Source: Oxalobacter sp. (GTDB lineage: Bacteria > Pseudomonadota > Gammaproteobacteria > Burkholderiales > Burkholderiaceae_D). From it: a DNA stretch of 64,000 bases. The notes under the pieces are model-generated. The model was not told the origin of the DNA. It searched no databases and worked only from the letters and a program-made list of their open reading frames with translations. The DNA is taken from positions 1-64,000 of the forward strand of contig QZKY01000013.1 in assembly GCA_003605115.1 (NCBI GenBank), in the 5' to 3' direction. Positions 26,533 through 35,695 of the stretch are shown piece by piece. Position 1 is the first letter of the stretch. Each line of letters opens with the position of its first letter. The position numbers and the translations under genes are program-made.

Positions 26533-29346
26533 ATGGAATTAGCCAAGTCATACGAACCCTCCGAGATTGAACAATACTGGCGCGCCGAGTGGGAAAATCG
26601 CGGGTATTTTGCCCCCACCACCGACCCCAACAAACCCTCGTTCTGTATCCAGTTGCCCCCGCCCAACGTCACGGGCACACTGCACATGGGACATGCCTTC
26701 AATCAGACCATCATGGACGGCCTCACGCGCTATCACCGTATGCGCGGATTCAATACGCTGTGGGTGCCGGGCACCGATCATGCCGGTATTGCAACGCAAA
26801 TTGTTGTTGAACGCCAACTGGAAGAAAAAAAACAAAATCGCCACGACATGGGGCGCCCGGAATTTCTGAAAAAAGTCTGGGAATGGAAAACCGAATCCGG
26901 CAACACCATCACCAGCCAAATGCGCCACATGGCAGCCAGCGTCTCCTGGGAACACGAATACTTCACAATGGACGAAAAACTCTCGACCGTTGTCACGGAT
27001 ACCTTCGTCAAGCTATTTGAGGAAGGCTTGATCTATCGCGGCAAGCGTCTGGTGAACTGGGATCCGGTGTTGAAATCTGCCGTCTCCGATCTGGAAGTGG
27101 AAAGCGAAGAAGAAGATGGCTCCATGTGGCACATCCGATACCCCTTGTCAGATGGTACGGGGCATCTCGTCGTCGCCACCACGCGTCCGGAAACGATGCT
27201 GGGTGATACCGCCGTTGCCGTTGATCCGACCGATGAACGCTACCAGCACCTGATCGGCAAGATGGTGAAGCTGCCCTTGTGCAATCGCGATATTCCGATC
27301 ATCGCTGACGATTACGTGGACAAGGAATTCGGCACGGGCTGCGTGAAGATCACACCTGCGCATGACTTCAATGACTATCAGGTTGGGCAACGTCACAACC
27401 TGCCGCAAATTAACATCTTTACCCTGGATGCCAAGATCAGCGAGAACAGCCCCGTTGAATATCAGGGTATGGATCGTTTCATCGCACGCCGTCATATCGT
27501 TTCCGATCTGGAGAAACTTGGCTTGCTGGTGGAAGTCAAACCACACAAGCTGATGGTGCCGCGTTGCGGACGCACGGGTCAGATCGTCGAACCGATGTTG
27601 ACGGATCAATGGTTCGTCGCGATGACGAAAGCGAGCAAGGATGGCAAGAGCATCGCGCAAAAAGCGATTGATGTGGTGGAATCCGGCGAAGTGCGCTTCG
27701 TGCCCGACCAATGGGTGAACACCTATAACCAGTGGATGAAAAATATTCAGGACTGGTGCATCTCGCGTCAACTGTGGTGGGGGCATCAAATCCCGGCATG
27801 GTATGGCGAAAACGGTGAAATTTTCGTGGCGCGCAATGAAGCGGATGCCCGTGTCAAAGCGGACGCTGCGGGATACAAAGGCACCCTCACCCGCGACGAA
27901 GATGTGCTGGACACCTGGTATTCCTCCGCACTCGTGCCGTTCTCCACGCTCGGCTGGCCAGAAAAAACGATTGAACAGGATTTGTTCCTGCCTTCATCGG
28001 TACTGGTCACCGGTTTTGACATCATTTTCTTCTGGGTCGCCCGCATGATCATGATGACGAAACACTTCACTGGCAAGGTGCCCTTCCGTCATGTGTACAT
28101 TCACGGTCTCGTGCGCGATTCGCAAGGCAAGAAAATGAGCAAGAGCGAAGGCAATGTGCTCGACCCGGTCGATTTGATTGACGGCATCGAACTCAAGCCT
28201 TTGTTGGAAAAACGCACCACCGGCTTGCGTAAACCGGAAACCGCACCGAGCGTGCGCAAGTCGACGGAGAAAGAATTTCCGACTGGCATTCCGGGTTACG
28301 GCGCGGACGCACTGCGCTTCACCTTTTCCGCACTCGCCACACTCGGTCGCAACATCAACTTCGACAGCAAGCGTTGCGAAGGTTACCGCAACTTCTGCAA
28401 CAAGCTGTGGAATGCCACGCGCTTCGTGATGATGAATGTGGAAGGACATGACTGTGGTTTCGGCGAGGGTGACAAATGTTCCTGCGAAGCGGGCGGCAAT
28501 CTCGAATTCTCGCAGGCTGACCGCTGGATCGTTTCGGAATTCCAGCGCGTGGCCGCAGAAGTGGAAAAAGGTTTCGCTGAATACCGCTTCGATAATGTCG
28601 CCACTGCGCTGTATCAATTTATCTGGGATGAATATTGCGACTGGTACGTCGAAATCGCCAAAGTGCAAATTCAGAATGGCGATGCAGCGCAACAGCGCGC
28701 TACGCGTCGCACCTTGTTGCGCGTGCTCGAAGCTGTACTGCGTCTCGCACATCCGATCATCCCGTTCGTCACCGAGGCCTTGTGGCAGACGGTGGCGCCG
28801 CTGACCGACCGCGCGCCACAATCTGACACCAGCATTATGGTGCAGGAATATCCGCTGGCACGCCCGGACATGATCGATGCAGATGCCGACGCATGGATGA
28901 CGCAGTTCAAGGCGATGACCGATGCCTGCCGTGCGCTCCGGGGCGAGATGAACCTCTCGCCTGCACAAAAGGTGCCGCTGATCGTTGAAACGACTGACAA
29001 AGCACGCACGCAATCCTTCACCGCCGCACTCGAAGCGCTGGCGCGTTTGGCAGAAGTGCAAATTGTTGAGAAACTCCCGAACTCGCCCGCACCGGTTTCC
29101 ATCGTCGGCGAATCGCGGCTGATGCTGAAAGTGGAAATCGACATCGCTGCCGAGCGTGCGCGTCTCGCAAAAGAAATGGCGCGCATCCAGGGCGAAATCG
29201 ACAAGATCAACACCAAACTGGGTAATGAAGGTTTCGTTGCCAAAGCGCCCGAAAAAGTCGTCGCACAGGAACGCGAACGTCTCGTCAATTTTGCTGCGAC
29301 GCTGGATAAACTCAAAGAGCAGGACACGAAGCTGGTGCAGGCCTAA
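26533..29346 (+). CDS. valS: Valyl-tRNA synthetase
   Basis: 937 residues from ATG 26533. This start follows an AAGGCAG ribosome-binding site and gives the family N-terminus [16 protein letters not shown]; a longer open frame starts 58 codons earlier but runs through the promoter. Class I signature HMGH at residues 51-54 ([14 protein letters not shown]), CP1 editing domain ([16 protein letters not shown]), KMSKS at about 533-537 and a C-terminal anticodon-binding domain ending in a coiled coil (about 870-935, [20 protein letters not shown]). After KMSKS there is an insertion of about 40 residues ([20 protein letters not shown]...) relative to the E. coli enzyme as I recall it. It charges tRNA-Val in the cytoplasm. 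Confidence 0.96.
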   Translation: MELAKSYEPSEIEQYWRAEWENRGYFAPTTDPNKPSFCIQLPPPNVTGTLHMGHAFNQTIMDGLTRYHRMRGFNTLWVPGTDHAGIATQIVVERQLEEKKQNRHDMGRPEFLKKVWEWKTESGNTITSQMRHMAASVSWEHEYFTMDEKLSTVVTDTFVKLFEEGLIYRGKRLVNWDPVLKSAVSDLEVESEEEDGSMWHIRYPLSDGTGHLVVATTRPETMLGDTAVAVDPTDERYQHLIGKMVKLPLCNRDIPIIADDYVDKEFGTGCVKITPAHDFNDYQVGQRHNLPQINIFTLDAKISENSPVEYQGMDRFIARRHIVSDLEKLGLLVEVKPHKLMVPRCGRTGQIVEPMLTDQWFVAMTKASKDGKSIAQKAIDVVESGEVRFVPDQWVNTYNQWMKNIQDWCISRQLWWGHQIPAWYGENGEIFVARNEADARVKADAAGYKGTLTRDEDVLDTWYSSALVPFSTLGWPEKTIEQDLFLPSSVLVTGFDIIFFWVARMIMMTKHFTGKVPFRHVYIHGLVRDSQGKKMSKSEGNVLDPVDLIDGIELKPLLEKRTTGLRKPETAPSVRKSTEKEFPTGIPGYGADALRFTFSALATLGRNINFDSKRCEGYRNFCNKLWNATRFVMMNVEGHDCGFGEGDKCSCEAGGNLEFSQADRWIVSEFQRVAAEVEKGFAEYRFDNVATALYQFIWDEYCDWYVEIAKVQIQNGDAAQQRATRRTLLRVLEAVLRLAHPIIPFVTEALWQTVAPLTDRAPQSDTSIMVQEYPLARPDMIDADADAWMTQFKAMTDACRALRGEMNLSPAQKVPLIVETTDKARTQSFTAALEALARLAEVQIVEKLPNSPAPVSIVGESRLMLKVEIDIAAERARLAKEMARIQGEIDKINTKLGNEGFVAKAPEKVVAQERERLVNFAATLDKLKEQDTKLVQA

Positions 29347-29376
29347 CCATTGCCGCACCACTTGAGCCGAAGCTCT

Positions 29377-29438
29377 GAGAAAACGGGGTCAGCGTAATTT
29401 ACGCTGCGCGTAAAAAAACCCTGACCCCGAATTTTCTC
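29377..29438 (+). repeat. REP-like palindrome, copy E (downstream of valS)
   Basis: CGGGGTCAG (29384-29392) pairs with CTGACCCCG (29421-29429). The inner hairpin TTTACGC-TGC-GCGTAAA matches copy D exactly. The flanks GAGAAAA (29377-29383) and TTTTCTC (29432-29438) pair exactly, with two extra bases on the right. It is located 30 bp after the valS stop, in the gap to the rhomboid gene. Confidence 0.87.
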
Positions 29439-29592
29439 GTGTTACATCGCCACAGACTGACACGTTTGGCGTGTCAGTCTGTTCTTTACAACAGCGGCTC
29501 CCTTTCTGACCAAATAATATTGTCACGCGAAAAACATGCGTGATAGATTGGTTCGCGTTGACACTTTCTCGCACATCCCCCTCGGAATAGGC

Positions 29593-31095
29593 ATGGATCC
29601 ATTTAGCCAGAATGATCGTCTTTTCTTTAAGACCAGTCAGTCTTATCTCGTTTTAACAAACGACGCTATCGAGTCCCCCGATTTAACGGGCGACCGAAAA
29701 ATCATCCGCTGGACAGAGATTGCAGACATTGGCACACAACGTGTCAATCACAAAACTTTGCTGAAAATCACGCTCAAAGATATCCCCGGCCAGACGACGA
29801 AGCGACCCTGGTGGCGCTTTGGTTCCGCTGCGCAACCCACGCTGGACTTGACTGTTTATGAGAAGGCCGATCGTGAAAAAATTCTGGATGAGGCTAGCGC
29901 ACGATTTAGCCGCGTCACACGCACCTGGGATTCCACTGCTGCACCGAGTCAGTTAGCCGCCGAACGCGAATTCGACAAGCGCATGCAATCGCTCGCCCCG
30001 CACCCCTGGATGATTTATGCGTTGATTGCAATGAATGTCCTCGTTTTTGTCGGGACGCTTGTGCTGGGCGCAAACTTCATGCAGATTCCTGCTGACAAAT
30101 TATTGCGATTTGGCGGCAACGCCGCTTCGGAAGTGCAACGAGGTCAGTGGTGGCGTCTTCTCTCGTCCATGTTTTTGCATGGCGGGATTATGCATTTGCT
30201 TCTCAACATGTACGGACTGTATGTTTACGGTGCCGTCGTCGAGCGAATTTATGGGAAGCGCTTGACGGCACTGATCTATCTGGGTTCAGGCCTGATGGGT
30301 AGCGCATTGAGTCTGCATTTTTCCGCGCAACACGCTGTGTCCGTTGGTGCTTCCGGTGCTGTCTTTGGTATTGCGGGCGCACTGCTGGTCGCGGTGTATC
30401 AGCACCGCGAAAAATTGCCAAAAGTGTTCAGCTCGCAAATGATGGGGATGGGCATTTATATTGTCTACGCACTCTTTCAGGGCTTCACCAACGCGGGCAT
30501 TGACAACGCGGCACACGTTGGGGGCATGATCGGTGGAGGCATAATCGCGTACATTTTGCCGGAACGATTTGACATGGCTTCCTTTCGCGCCAGCTTTTCC
30601 AACCGCGCTGTAACGGCTATGGCTGTCGCCTGTATTGGCATCCTTGGCCTTGCCGCGACGGCACCGAAGGCGACCGTCGACATAGGTCGCATCAGCGAAA
30701 CCGCGCTTCTTTTTGAACGAGGATCGAAGCGCTTCGACGATGCCATCACAGCGATGCAGCAACTTTTTCAGCGCAGTCAGGCGGAAAAAATGACTGAATG
30801 CGACACAGCAAATGCCGCACGTCTAAGCATCGCGCCAATGTTCAAGGCTGCGGCCGATGATTTGTCTCAAGTTGTCTTGCGCGCCAACGACCCACGCACC
30901 AAGCTGCTTGAACATTCTCTTCATTTGTCCAAACTCATGCATGAGTCATTTGCGATGAAAACAATCTGCGAATCGGGAAACCGCAAGTTGATCCCAGCTA
31001 ACCCTGCCAGAAGGACAGAACTCCAGGCGGAAATTGTGCGCACGGCAAAGCTGCTCAATCAAGAGGTCGAAACGCTGAAAAAGAAAAGGCCTTGA
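29593..31095 (+). CDS. Rhomboid-family intramembrane serine protease
   Basis: 500 residues from ATG 29593, which has GGA six bases upstream; an in-frame start 19 codons earlier is possible. A cytoplasmic N-terminal domain (about 1-135) precedes a rhomboid core: QRGQWWRLLSSMFLHGGIMH, NMYGLYVYGAVVERIYGKRL, catalytic Ser254 in GASGAVFG and His308 in NAAHVGGMIGGG. At least six membrane segments are seen, then a seventh near residues 334-353 and a C-terminal soluble region of about 140 residues with predicted helices. Both catalytic residues are present, so it should cleave membrane proteins; substrates are unknown. It precedes a Yip1-type membrane protein gene. Confidence 0.87.
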   Translation: MDPFSQNDRLFFKTSQSYLVLTNDAIESPDLTGDRKIIRWTEIADIGTQRVNHKTLLKITLKDIPGQTTKRPWWRFGSAAQPTLDLTVYEKADREKILDEASARFSRVTRTWDSTAAPSQLAAEREFDKRMQSLAPHPWMIYALIAMNVLVFVGTLVLGANFMQIPADKLLRFGGNAASEVQRGQWWRLLSSMFLHGGIMHLLLNMYGLYVYGAVVERIYGKRLTALIYLGSGLMGSALSLHFSAQHAVSVGASGAVFGIAGALLVAVYQHREKLPKVFSSQMMGMGIYIVYALFQGFTNAGIDNAAHVGGMIGGGIIAYILPERFDMASFRASFSNRAVTAMAVACIGILGLAATAPKATVDIGRISETALLFERGSKRFDDAITAMQQLFQRSQAEKMTECDTANAARLSIAPMFKAAADDLSQVVLRANDPRTKLLEHSLHLSKLMHESFAMKTICESGNRKLIPANPARRTELQAEIVRTAKLLNQEVETLKKKRP

Positions 31096-31343
31096 CCCGA
31101 ACCCCGATAATGCTGCCGATGCTGAGATCAAAAATACGACAGACTGGAACCAAATATCCTCTTTTGCAAGCCTTCCTGTAACAACAGGTGCTAGACTTGT
31201 TTGGCATGTTGAGTTTATGCAACAAATTTTGCCGCCATCTTTCCAGATTTTTTGCTGCAGGGATCTCCGCCGTGAACATCATTCATCGCCTGCGAAATCG
31301 ATTCTCCAGGCTCAAGCAAGCCAAGCCAACGCAAGTACGGCAA

Positions 31344-32474
31344 ATGGACTTGTTTACCCGCGCCAAGAACGTCTTGCTCAAGCCGCAGCATTATCTGGTT
31401 ATCGTTGCTTTCGAAAATGCCACGGTTTCTGGCATCACCCTGAACTACCTGCTGATCCTTGCAGTCATTCCCGCGCTTTGCGCTTTCCTCGGCATGGTAG
31501 GCGTCGGCGTCGGCGGACTCACCACAAGCGTGCCAGTCCCCATCATGTTTGCCTTGCTGATGGCACTCGTCTGTTATGCCCTGACCTTGGCGATGATCTT
31601 TGTCCTGGGCTTGGCGATCAATGCGCTGGTGCCGCGCTTTGACGGCCAAGAAAATTTTTTGCGCGCTTTCAAGTTGGCTGCTTATGCCTCAACACCCGCG
31701 CTCCTGGCGGGCGTCTTCGGCATGGCGCCTATCCTGAGCATACTCAGCGTGCTTTGCGCACTGTACGGCGTGCGTTTAATTCGCATGGGCTTGCCCATTT
31801 TGATGAAAGTACCGTCTGAAAAAGTTTTGTCATGCACGCGGTACCTGCTACCCGTCGCCCTGTGCAGCGGTGCCGTCATGTTTTTTTGTCTGACGCTGGC
31901 CGGTTCGCTATTCGGATCTGGCAGCGCTCAGTTAAGCCGTGACAGCGAAGCGTACATCGTTCTGGATCCCTACAAGAAAGCGGAGGCTCCTCGGGCGCAA
32001 CGCGCCGCTGACCCCCCACTGCCTATGCCGCTGCCGCACGGTTCTCAAAACACGCTGCGCGCGCCCTTTTCCGTTGATACCCTCAAAGGGTTTTTGCCTT
32101 CGCAGCTTGGTCCATTCTTGCGCACAACACTCGAAGGCAGCAGCATCGCAGGCAGTGCGCCCGTGTCCGTTGCGTTGGCTCATTATGAAGTCGGCAGTCA
32201 AAAAATGGTGGTGTCAATCATCGATACCGGTGGGCTTGTCGGTGAAATCCCTCTGCGAAATACCGAAACCAACACCACCGTCGAGAAAACCTGGCGGGAA
32301 AGCGGTCGTATTTTTTATCACAAGTACGAAAAGCATGGCGGCCAGGCGGAACAAAAGCTCACGCTACGCAATGGCGTAACCATTATGATGGAGGGCACAC
32401 GTGTCTCGTCCGATTTGATGCACGCTTTGTCCTTGAAACTGGCGCTCGCCGAGTTGGAACGCACGTCGCGTTAA
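31344..32474 (+). CDS. Yip1-domain multi-spanning membrane protein, function unknown
   Basis: 376 residues from ATG 31344, giving MDLFTRAKNVLLKPQHYLVI, a typical Yip1-domain N-terminus; the longer frame adds an unlikely basic extension. The Shine-Dalgarno sequence is weak. The N-terminal half (about 25-195) has five hydrophobic segments (LLILAVIPALCAFLGMVGVG; IMFALLMALVCYALTLAMIF; AAYASTPALLAGVFGMAPIL). The C-terminal half (about 200-376) is soluble with no hydrophobic segment and no family I recognise (VALAHYEVGSQKMVVSIIDT; NGVTIMMEGTRVSSDLMHAL). It may shape membranes or bind lipids. The 248-bp gap to the rhomboid gene suggests its own promoter. Confidence 0.65.
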   Translation: MDLFTRAKNVLLKPQHYLVIVAFENATVSGITLNYLLILAVIPALCAFLGMVGVGVGGLTTSVPVPIMFALLMALVCYALTLAMIFVLGLAINALVPRFDGQENFLRAFKLAAYASTPALLAGVFGMAPILSILSVLCALYGVRLIRMGLPILMKVPSEKVLSCTRYLLPVALCSGAVMFFCLTLAGSLFGSGSAQLSRDSEAYIVLDPYKKAEAPRAQRAADPPLPMPLPHGSQNTLRAPFSVDTLKGFLPSQLGPFLRTTLEGSSIAGSAPVSVALAHYEVGSQKMVVSIIDTGGLVGEIPLRNTETNTTVEKTWRESGRIFYHKYEKHGGQAEQKLTLRNGVTIMMEGTRVSSDLMHALSLKLALAELERTSR

Positions 32475-32511
32475 AACCTTGTATGCATCCTCTTGCCCCA
32501 CAGTGGAAAGA

Positions 32512-33345
32512 CTAGGGTGTCATCGCAATATTCAGCCCCGTCAAATCCAGCCCCGCATATACCGTTTGCCAAAACTCCCCCGGCGCAACCGGCCTGGCAT
32601 CGTTCCATGAACCAGTGGTAATAATTTCTCCTGCGGAGAGTGTCGGAAAGCGTGTCTGGTTTTGCAGCATCTGGTGCAAATGCCACAATGCATGCAATGG
32701 ACTGTTGAGAATATCGCTGCCAAATCCTGCCGTCAGCAAGACTTCATTGCATGAGACAGAAACGGAAACGCCGCGCATCATCGAAGCCAGATGACTGCGA
32801 CTCGATGCGGCGAGCGTCTTGGGTTCGCCAATCACCAGCAAGCCATGCAATCCGAAAGCTGCAATGGCATCTGGCGTTTCGAATTTCCAGTCGGGATAAG
32901 GACAGGACGTAATCTCGACACCATGCGCCATCCACTCAATGCATTCTGCCAAATCCTGCATGGTCGACTTTTCCGATGGTGCGCATTTCAGTCGAAAGAC
33001 AATTTCTGCTTCAAACCGAGGTTGGGTCAATCCATTGAGACTCACCGATGCAAAATTGTTTTTCGCCGTTTTGACGCTTGATTGAAATATCGGCGTCCAT
33101 ATGGGCGTATGTATCGTGGGCTGTTCTGCCTTTTTTGGCCAGACGACGCGATTGACGAACCCGATCTTGCGTCCTGTCAGCATTTCCCCTTCTGCGATAC
33201 GCACATCATATATACGACGCGCAATATCGTATGCATCATCCTGTGTCAGTTTTTCTGATTTGGAAAGGGGTGAGAGCTGGCGTGCGCCAGCGCGCGCATC
33301 AAGCAGTTGGTGCGCATAACGGTTGACTTGGGAGGCCATCAGCAT
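32512..33345 (-). CDS. Fumarylacetoacetase-fold hydratase/decarboxylase (2-keto-4-pentenoate hydratase type)
   Basis: 277 residues. The signatures KIGFVNRVVW, RFEAEIVFRLK (metal-binding acidic residues), MAHGVEITSCPYPDWKFETP, DAIAAFGLHGLLVIGEPKTL, LHALWHLHQML and AGEIITTGSWNDARPVAPGE are those of the MhpD/2-oxopent-4-enoate hydratase and oxaloacetate-type decarboxylase group, which act on 2-keto acids with a divalent metal. The start at 33345 follows AGGAG by six bases. No aromatic-degradation genes are nearby, so a role in a catabolic pathway is not supported here. The substrate is unknown. Confidence 0.75.
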   Translation of the reverse strand: MLMASQVNRYAHQLLDARAGARQLSPLSKSEKLTQDDAYDIARRIYDVRIAEGEMLTGRKIGFVNRVVWPKKAEQPTIHTPIWTPIFQSSVKTAKNNFASVSLNGLTQPRFEAEIVFRLKCAPSEKSTMQDLAECIEWMAHGVEITSCPYPDWKFETPDAIAAFGLHGLLVIGEPKTLAASSRSHLASMMRGVSVSVSCNEVLLTAGFGSDILNSPLHALWHLHQMLQNQTRFPTLSAGEIITTGSWNDARPVAPGEFWQTVYAGLDLTGLNIAMTP

Positions 33346-33467
33346 AGTCGGCTCCTGCGAAAAGCGTCACGTCTGTATTGTTTGACAACGGGGACACTTT
33401 ACGCCAGCCACGCCAACTTGAACTGCGATTTATCAATACTTGTGCGTCATCCGGAAAGCGATGACGC

Positions 33468-34340
33468 TCACTTCATCCGACCGACATGATCTTTCGCAAA
33501 TTGCCAGGCGATGCGCCCGGAGCGCGAGCCGCGTTGCAAGGCCCAGCGCAGTGCCTCGGTACGCGCCGCTTCCACCGCTGCGTCCGCACAACCAAAAGCA
33601 CGCAGCCAGTTGGCCACGATATCCAGATACTCGTCCTGACTGAACGGGTAAAACGACAGCCAGATGCCGAAACGTTCTGAAAGAGAGATTTTTTCTTCCA
33701 CCGTTTCGCCCGGATGCAAATCACCATCCTGACCGCGCGACACTTCCCGATTGTCGGACACGCGCTCCGGCATCAAATGACGACGGTTCGATGTCGCATA
33801 AATCAAAACATTATTTGATTGCGTTCCAACGCTGCCGTCCAAGGCGACCTTCAATGCCTTGTAGCTGGTATCACCTTCTTCAAACGACAGATCATCGCAA
33901 TACAGAATAAATTTTTCATGACGATCCGCCACCAAATCGACGATATCCATCAAATCTGCGAGATCGCCTCTGTCCACTTCGATGAGCCGCAAGCCCTGTG
34001 GCGCAAAATGGTTCAGGCAAGCTTTGACAAGTGAAGACTTCCCGGTGCCGCGCGATCCTGTGAGCAAAACATTGTTGGCCGGCTTGCCTGCAACAAACTG
34101 CTGCGTGTTTTGTACGAGCACCTGTTTTTGCCGATCGACATGCTGCAAGTCGTGCAGCGATATTGCAGAAATGTGTTTGACGGCTTGCAAAAATGCGCTG
34201 CCGGGTTGTCCACGGCGTGTACGCCAGCGGAACGCCGTGCTGGCTTGCCAGTCCACCACCGGCGTCGCTGGCGGCAGCATCGTTTCCACCCGCGCCAGCA
34301 ACGTCTCGGCGCGGCTCAGCAGTTTTTCAAGCGCGTCCAT
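33468..34340 (-). CDS. DUF815-family AAA-type ATPase
   Basis: 290 residues. Walker A GSRGTGKSS (95-103), Walker B-like FILYCDDLSFEEGD (144-157) and NNVLIYATSNRRHLMPERVS (sensor-like) are seen. It ends with FGIWLSFYPFSQDEYLDIVA and a short helical C-terminal domain. A conserved, uncharacterised family usually found beside argJ and secA in betaproteobacteria. It follows argJ after a 9-bp gap and is probably cotranscribed. Confidence 0.82.
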   Translation of the reverse strand: MDALEKLLSRAETLLARVETMLPPATPVVDWQASTAFRWRTRRGQPGSAFLQAVKHISAISLHDLQHVDRQKQVLVQNTQQFVAGKPANNVLLTGSRGTGKSSLVKACLNHFAPQGLRLIEVDRGDLADLMDIVDLVADRHEKFILYCDDLSFEEGDTSYKALKVALDGSVGTQSNNVLIYATSNRRHLMPERVSDNREVSRGQDGDLHPGETVEEKISLSERFGIWLSFYPFSQDEYLDIVANWLRAFGCADAAVEAARTEALRWALQRGSRSGRIAWQFAKDHVGRMK

Positions 34341-34349
34341 TTACAATTC

Positions 34350-35588
34350 TCATGAACGGTAGTCCGCATTGATTGACACATAATCGTGCGAAAAATCGCA
34401 GGTCCACACCGTGGCTGCTGCCTCGCCACGCGCGAGTGTCACGCGCACCGTGATCTCGCTTTGCTTCATCACACGCTGCCCCTGTTCTTCTTTGTATTCC
34501 GGATTGCGTCCGCCATTTTTGGCGACCCACACATCATCCAGATACAGATTAAGTTTACTGACATCCAGATCCTCTACCCCTGCGTAACCAATCGCTGCCA
34601 GAATGCGGCCGAGGTTGGGATCGGATGCGTAGAACGCGGTCTTGACCAATGGCGAATGGGCGATCGAATACGCAATGCGACGACATTCCTCAACGGACTG
34701 CCCCTGCTCCACCGTAATGGTCATGAACTTGGTAGCGCCCTCGCCATCACGCACAATCATCTGTGCCAGCTCCTGCGAAAGGCTGATGACGGCTGCGGAC
34801 AGCGCCGCATACTCCGGCGACTCGATGGCAACGAGGCCAATGTCTTTCTGCCCCGTTGCAATCAGCATGAAAGAATCGTTCGTTGATGTGTCGCCATCGA
34901 TCGTAATGCAATTGAAGGATTTGTCTGCTGCCTCACGCACCATGACATCAAGAATGCCTTGCGGCACTTTCGCATCCATCGCAAGGTAGCCCAGCATCGT
35001 GGCCATGTTCGGCTTGATCATGCCCGCCCCTTTGCTGATGCCGGTCATCGTGATCTCTTGACCACGAATGGTGACCGTGCGCGATGCCGCTTTCGGTTGC
35101 GTGTCGGTGGTCATGATCGCCTCGGCTGCGTTGAGCCAATTATCTTCTTTGAGATTGGCAATCGCATCGGGCAAGCCTGCAACGACGCGATCAACCGGCA
35201 AGGGTTCCAGAATCACGCCGGTGGAATATGGCAAAATTTGCGATGGTGCACAACCGAGTTGCTCTGCCAGCGCGACGCAAGTCGCGTTCGCGGCAATCAT
35301 CCCCGCATCGCCCGTTCCGGCGTTGGCGTTGCCGGTGTTGATGAGCAGCGCGCGAATCGGCAAAGCATTTTTGCCAGCGTCTTCCAGATGCGCTTTGCAT
35401 ACCTGCACTGGCGCAGCGCAAAAGCGATTTTTTGTAAACACGCCTGCCACTGTTGCCGTTGGTGCCAGTCGCAAGACCAGCAAATCCTTGCGATCCTGTT
35501 TGCGGATGTTGGCTTGGGCAAAACCCAGTTCAATGCCCGAGACTGGCTTGAGGCTGGAAGCAATGGGAAGAGGGAGATTGACGGCCAT
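34350..35588 (-). CDS. argJ: Bifunctional ornithine acetyltransferase/N-acetylglutamate synthase
   Basis: 412 residues. ArgJ signatures: [37 protein letters not shown], the autocleavage region [19 protein letters not shown] (cleavage between Ala and Thr gives alpha and beta chains), [19 protein letters not shown], and the C-terminal half with [15 protein letters not shown]. It transfers acetyl groups between N-acetylornithine and glutamate in arginine synthesis (cyclic pathway). It lies downstream of the secA terminator, so it is probably a separate transcript with its own promoter in the 107-bp gap. Symbol is certain by family. Confidence 0.96.
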   Translation of the reverse strand: MAVNLPLPIASSLKPVSGIELGFAQANIRKQDRKDLLVLRLAPTATVAGVFTKNRFCAAPVQVCKAHLEDAGKNALPIRALLINTGNANAGTGDAGMIAANATCVALAEQLGCAPSQILPYSTGVILEPLPVDRVVAGLPDAIANLKEDNWLNAAEAIMTTDTQPKAASRTVTIRGQEITMTGISKGAGMIKPNMATMLGYLAMDAKVPQGILDVMVREAADKSFNCITIDGDTSTNDSFMLIATGQKDIGLVAIESPEYAALSAAVISLSQELAQMIVRDGEGATKFMTITVEQGQSVEECRRIAYSIAHSPLVKTAFYASDPNLGRILAAIGYAGVEDLDVSKLNLYLDDVWVAKNGGRNPEYKEEQGQRVMKQSEITVRVTLARGEAAATVWTCDFSHDYVSINADYRS

Positions 35589-35640
35589 ATTGTCTGCTCT
35601 TAATAAAAATATGAATCATTGTAAACCGTTCGCTTCAATC

Positions 35641-35680
35641 AAAAAAAGGCGGCACACCTTTTGGTACACCGCCTTTTTTT
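35641..35680 (-). terminator. Terminator after secA
   Basis: AAAAAAAGGCGG...CCGCCTTTTTTT at 35641-35680 forms a GGCGG/CCGCC stem with an internal loop (CAC/ACA) and an inner ACC/GGT pair, flanked by A- and T-runs on both sides. It lies 15 bp after the secA stop and is bidirectional in form. Confidence 0.8.
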
Positions 35681-35695
35681 GATGTGCGCGAATAC

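Noticed and set aside
27994-29361. 455-codon open frame antisense to valS
   Set aside because: valS is beyond doubt; the antisense product shows no family signature.
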